6,046 nt of DNA from Candidatus Heimdallarchaeota archaeon (lineage in GTDB: Archaea; Asgardarchaeota; Heimdallarchaeia; Heimdallarchaeales; Heimdallarchaeaceae). Location of the stretch: positions 1 to 6,046 of the forward strand of contig DAOVRE010000114.1 in the NCBI GenBank assembly GCA_030628305.1, read 5' to 3'. The translations under genes were made by a program, and so were the position numbers. The notes beneath the pieces are model-generated. The model did no database searches. It was not told the DNA's origin and was given only the letters and a program-made list of their open reading frames with translations. Positions 5,332 through 6,046 of the stretch are shown in pieces. Position 1 is the first letter of the stretch. The number at the start of each line of letters is the position of its first letter.

Positions 5332-5691
5332 TTACTTTTTAAGTTCAGCTAATTTGTTGTTCAAACTTTTAATAGATTGCTTAGCTTCACCTGCATCAAC
5401 TATTGCAATTGAAGCTGATCCAACCTTGAGTCCAGTTGCTTTTCCTAGTTCATCCTTAGTTGGGACAAATATGTAACTTATTTTGTGCTCTTCACACAAA
5501 AGTGGTAGGTGCATAACAATCTCTGGAGGGTTAACATCCTCTGCGATATAAACCAGAAAAGCTGTTTTTCTCTCAATTGCTTTGGTTACCTCGTTTGTTC
5601 CTTTTCGGATTTTTCCAGTCTTTGAAGAAGACTCTAATATTTTCAAAGACTCTTTAACAATTTCATCGGGAATTTCGAATTTTTTAAACAT
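5332..5691 (-). CDS. rpl7ae: Ribosomal protein L7Ae (eL8), kink-turn RNA-binding protein
   Basis: This 119-residue protein has the full L7Ae/L30e/S12e fold. As well as being a 50S protein, archaeal L7Ae binds kink-turns in box C/D and H/ACA guide RNAs and in RNase P RNA. The RNA-recognition segment GKIRKGTNEVTKAIERK (26-42) contains N33, E34 and K37, which contact the tandem G-A pairs of kink-turns in studied homologues. The hydrophobic loop-9 region VGSASIAI (90-97) is also present. AEDVNPPEIVMHLPLLCEEH (50-69) is the family signature. The start is ATG 5691, with GAGGTGA and a five-base gap. A longer reading from GTG 5709 would add six residues encoded by the ribosome-binding site and hairpin, which is unlikely. 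It is the first gene of the L7Ae-S28e-L24e unit, and its leader carries a kink-turn-like hairpin. Confidence 0.96.
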   Translation of the reverse strand: MFKKFEIPDEIVKESLKILESSSKTGKIRKGTNEVTKAIERKTAFLVYIAEDVNPPEIVMHLPLLCEEHKISYIFVPTKDELGKATGLKVGSASIAIVDAGEAKQSIKSLNNKLAELKK

Positions 5692-5697
5692 ATTCTT

Positions 5698-5732
5698 CAC
5701 CTCGGGCACAATAAACGTGCCTTCATTAGGTA
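5698..5732 (-). promoter_or_regulatory. Kink-turn-like leader hairpin including the L7Ae ribosome-binding site
   Basis: On the minus strand GGCAC (5721-5717) pairs perfectly with GTGCC (5709-5705) around a 7-base loop. Below this stem, UGA (5725-5723) faces CGA (5704-5702), allowing tandem sheared pairs G5724-A5702 and A5723-G5703. An unpaired UAAU follows on the 5' side, then ACC (5731-5729) can pair with GGU (5701-5699), with a further U-G wobble. The order CC, AAU-GA, stem, loop, stem, C-GA-GG is nearly that of the U4 snRNA kink-turn, with one extra U in the bulge. The lower stem and one sheared pair use the GAGGTG ribosome-binding site. L7Ae binding would therefore hide it. In Sulfolobus acidocaldarius, L7Ae was reported to bind a kink-turn in its own message, so the idea has precedent. 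Confidence 0.6.
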
Positions 5733-5751
5733 TAGAAAAGAAATTTAGTAG

Positions 5752-5767
5752 AATTTAAAAGAATTTT
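5752..5767 (-). promoter_or_regulatory. Candidate promoter of the L7Ae-S28e-L24e operon
   Basis: On the minus strand AAAATTC (5767-5761) precedes TTTTAAATT (5760-5752), a plausible BRE plus TATA box in the 91-base gap after the kinase. A start about 25 bases downstream falls near 5731, so the transcript would begin almost exactly at the kink-turn-like hairpin, with a leader of about 40 bases. Read-through from the kinase is also possible, since no strong terminator is seen between them. Confidence 0.4.
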
Positions 5768-5782
5768 CTTTGAGTAGACTTT

Positions 5783-6046
5783 TTATTTGATTCTTGTACA
5801 AACTGCATTCTTCTCTTTGAGGACATCTAATACTCGTTTATTCTTTTGTCCATTTACTATTATTATCTCATTTACTGATTTAAGAATAGAAAGAATACTT
5901 TCAACTTTTCCTTCCATTGAGCCAGTAACATCTATTGTTTCTTCTGAAATGCCAGAAATAAAGGACAATGATTTTAAATCTTCAACAGCTGCGCTTTTCA
6001 GGCATTCCTTTTGGTTTGTTTCTGGATTTATAACCATTAAACCATC
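5783..6046 (-). CDS. Isopentenyl phosphate kinase, C-terminal part (amino acid kinase family)
   Basis: The frame is open to the right edge, so only the last 87 residues are present; the ATG at 6037 is internal. The edge sequence DGLMVINPETN corresponds to the DVDGLY-x-x-DP segment of amino-acid-kinase-fold enzymes. DVTGSMEGKVESIL has the DVTGGM-x-x-K motif of isopentenyl phosphate kinase. The ending IIIVNGQKNKRVLDVL and VCTRIK matches the family's NG...VGTRI C-terminus. This enzyme phosphorylates isopentenyl phosphate with ATP to make IPP for archaeal lipids, in the alternative mevalonate pathway. The catalytic N-terminal glycine-rich loop and histidine lie outside the window, so another member of the fold cannot be fully excluded. 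It is upstream of L7Ae on the same strand, with a 91-base gap. Confidence 0.8.
   Translation of the reverse strand, partial: DGLMVINPETNQKECLKSAAVEDLKSLSFISGISEETIDVTGSMEGKVESILSILKSVNEIIIVNGQKNKRVLDVLKEKNAVCTRIK

Noticed and set aside
4944..5476. Plus-strand frames opposite the ribosomal genes
   Set aside because: They are shadows of L24e, S28e and L7Ae, which are unmistakable on the minus strand.
1..6046. CRISPR array, insertion sequence or defence system
   Set aside because: No regularly spaced repeats, transposase, terminal repeats or nuclease-type genes are present; the right half is core housekeeping DNA.

Overview
The window is AT-rich archaeal DNA. The right half is a leftward cluster of archaeal/eukaryote-type genes: the 3' end of a probable isopentenyl phosphate kinase, then ribosomal proteins L7Ae, S28e and L24e, nucleoside diphosphate kinase (Ndk), and a fold-type I PLP aminotransferase. 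L7Ae, S28e and L24e do not occur together like this in bacteria. The histone-fold protein and the TAN1-type THUMP protein agree with an archaeon. The phylum cannot be fixed from this sequence; an Asgard-like lineage is possible but unproven.

Layout, left to right. Positions 1-737 (minus): zinc-ribbon plus six-helix membrane protein, resembling DUF6320, cut by the left edge. 738-972: divergent intergenic region with a 7-5-7 inverted repeat. 973-1782 (plus): unrecognised membrane protein with a soluble middle domain that may be PH-like. 1835-2386 (plus): THUMP/TAN1-like tRNA acetylation partner. 2391-2446: convergent terminator region. 2467-2637 (minus): 56-residue histone-fold protein that ends where helix 3 would begin. 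2638-2914: regulatory DNA with several short inverted repeats. 2915-4201 (minus): aminotransferase. 4313-4762 (minus): Ndk. 4900-5691 (minus): L24e, S28e and L7Ae, with 7 to 14 bases between them. 5783-6046 (minus): kinase fragment.

How the genes work together: L7Ae, S28e and L24e are translation components read as one transcript. L7Ae is also the kink-turn-binding protein of box C/D and H/ACA guide RNPs and RNase P. Ndk balances NTP pools and commonly follows these genes in archaea. The THUMP protein is an RNA-modification factor, so much of the window serves RNA and translation.

Three start codons were decided from ribosome-binding sites. L7Ae, S28e and Ndk each have an AGGTGA motif followed by exactly five bases and then ATG, ATG or TTG. 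The longer GTG-started versions begin at or upstream of the ribosome-binding site. By the same geometry the aminotransferase would start at ATA (4192), an unusual initiation codon.

The most interesting signal is in the L7Ae leader. A hairpin with a U4-snRNA-like kink-turn signature (UGA on one strand, CGAGG on the other) directly includes the Shine-Dalgarno sequence of the gene for the kink-turn-binding protein. This predicts translational autoregulation.
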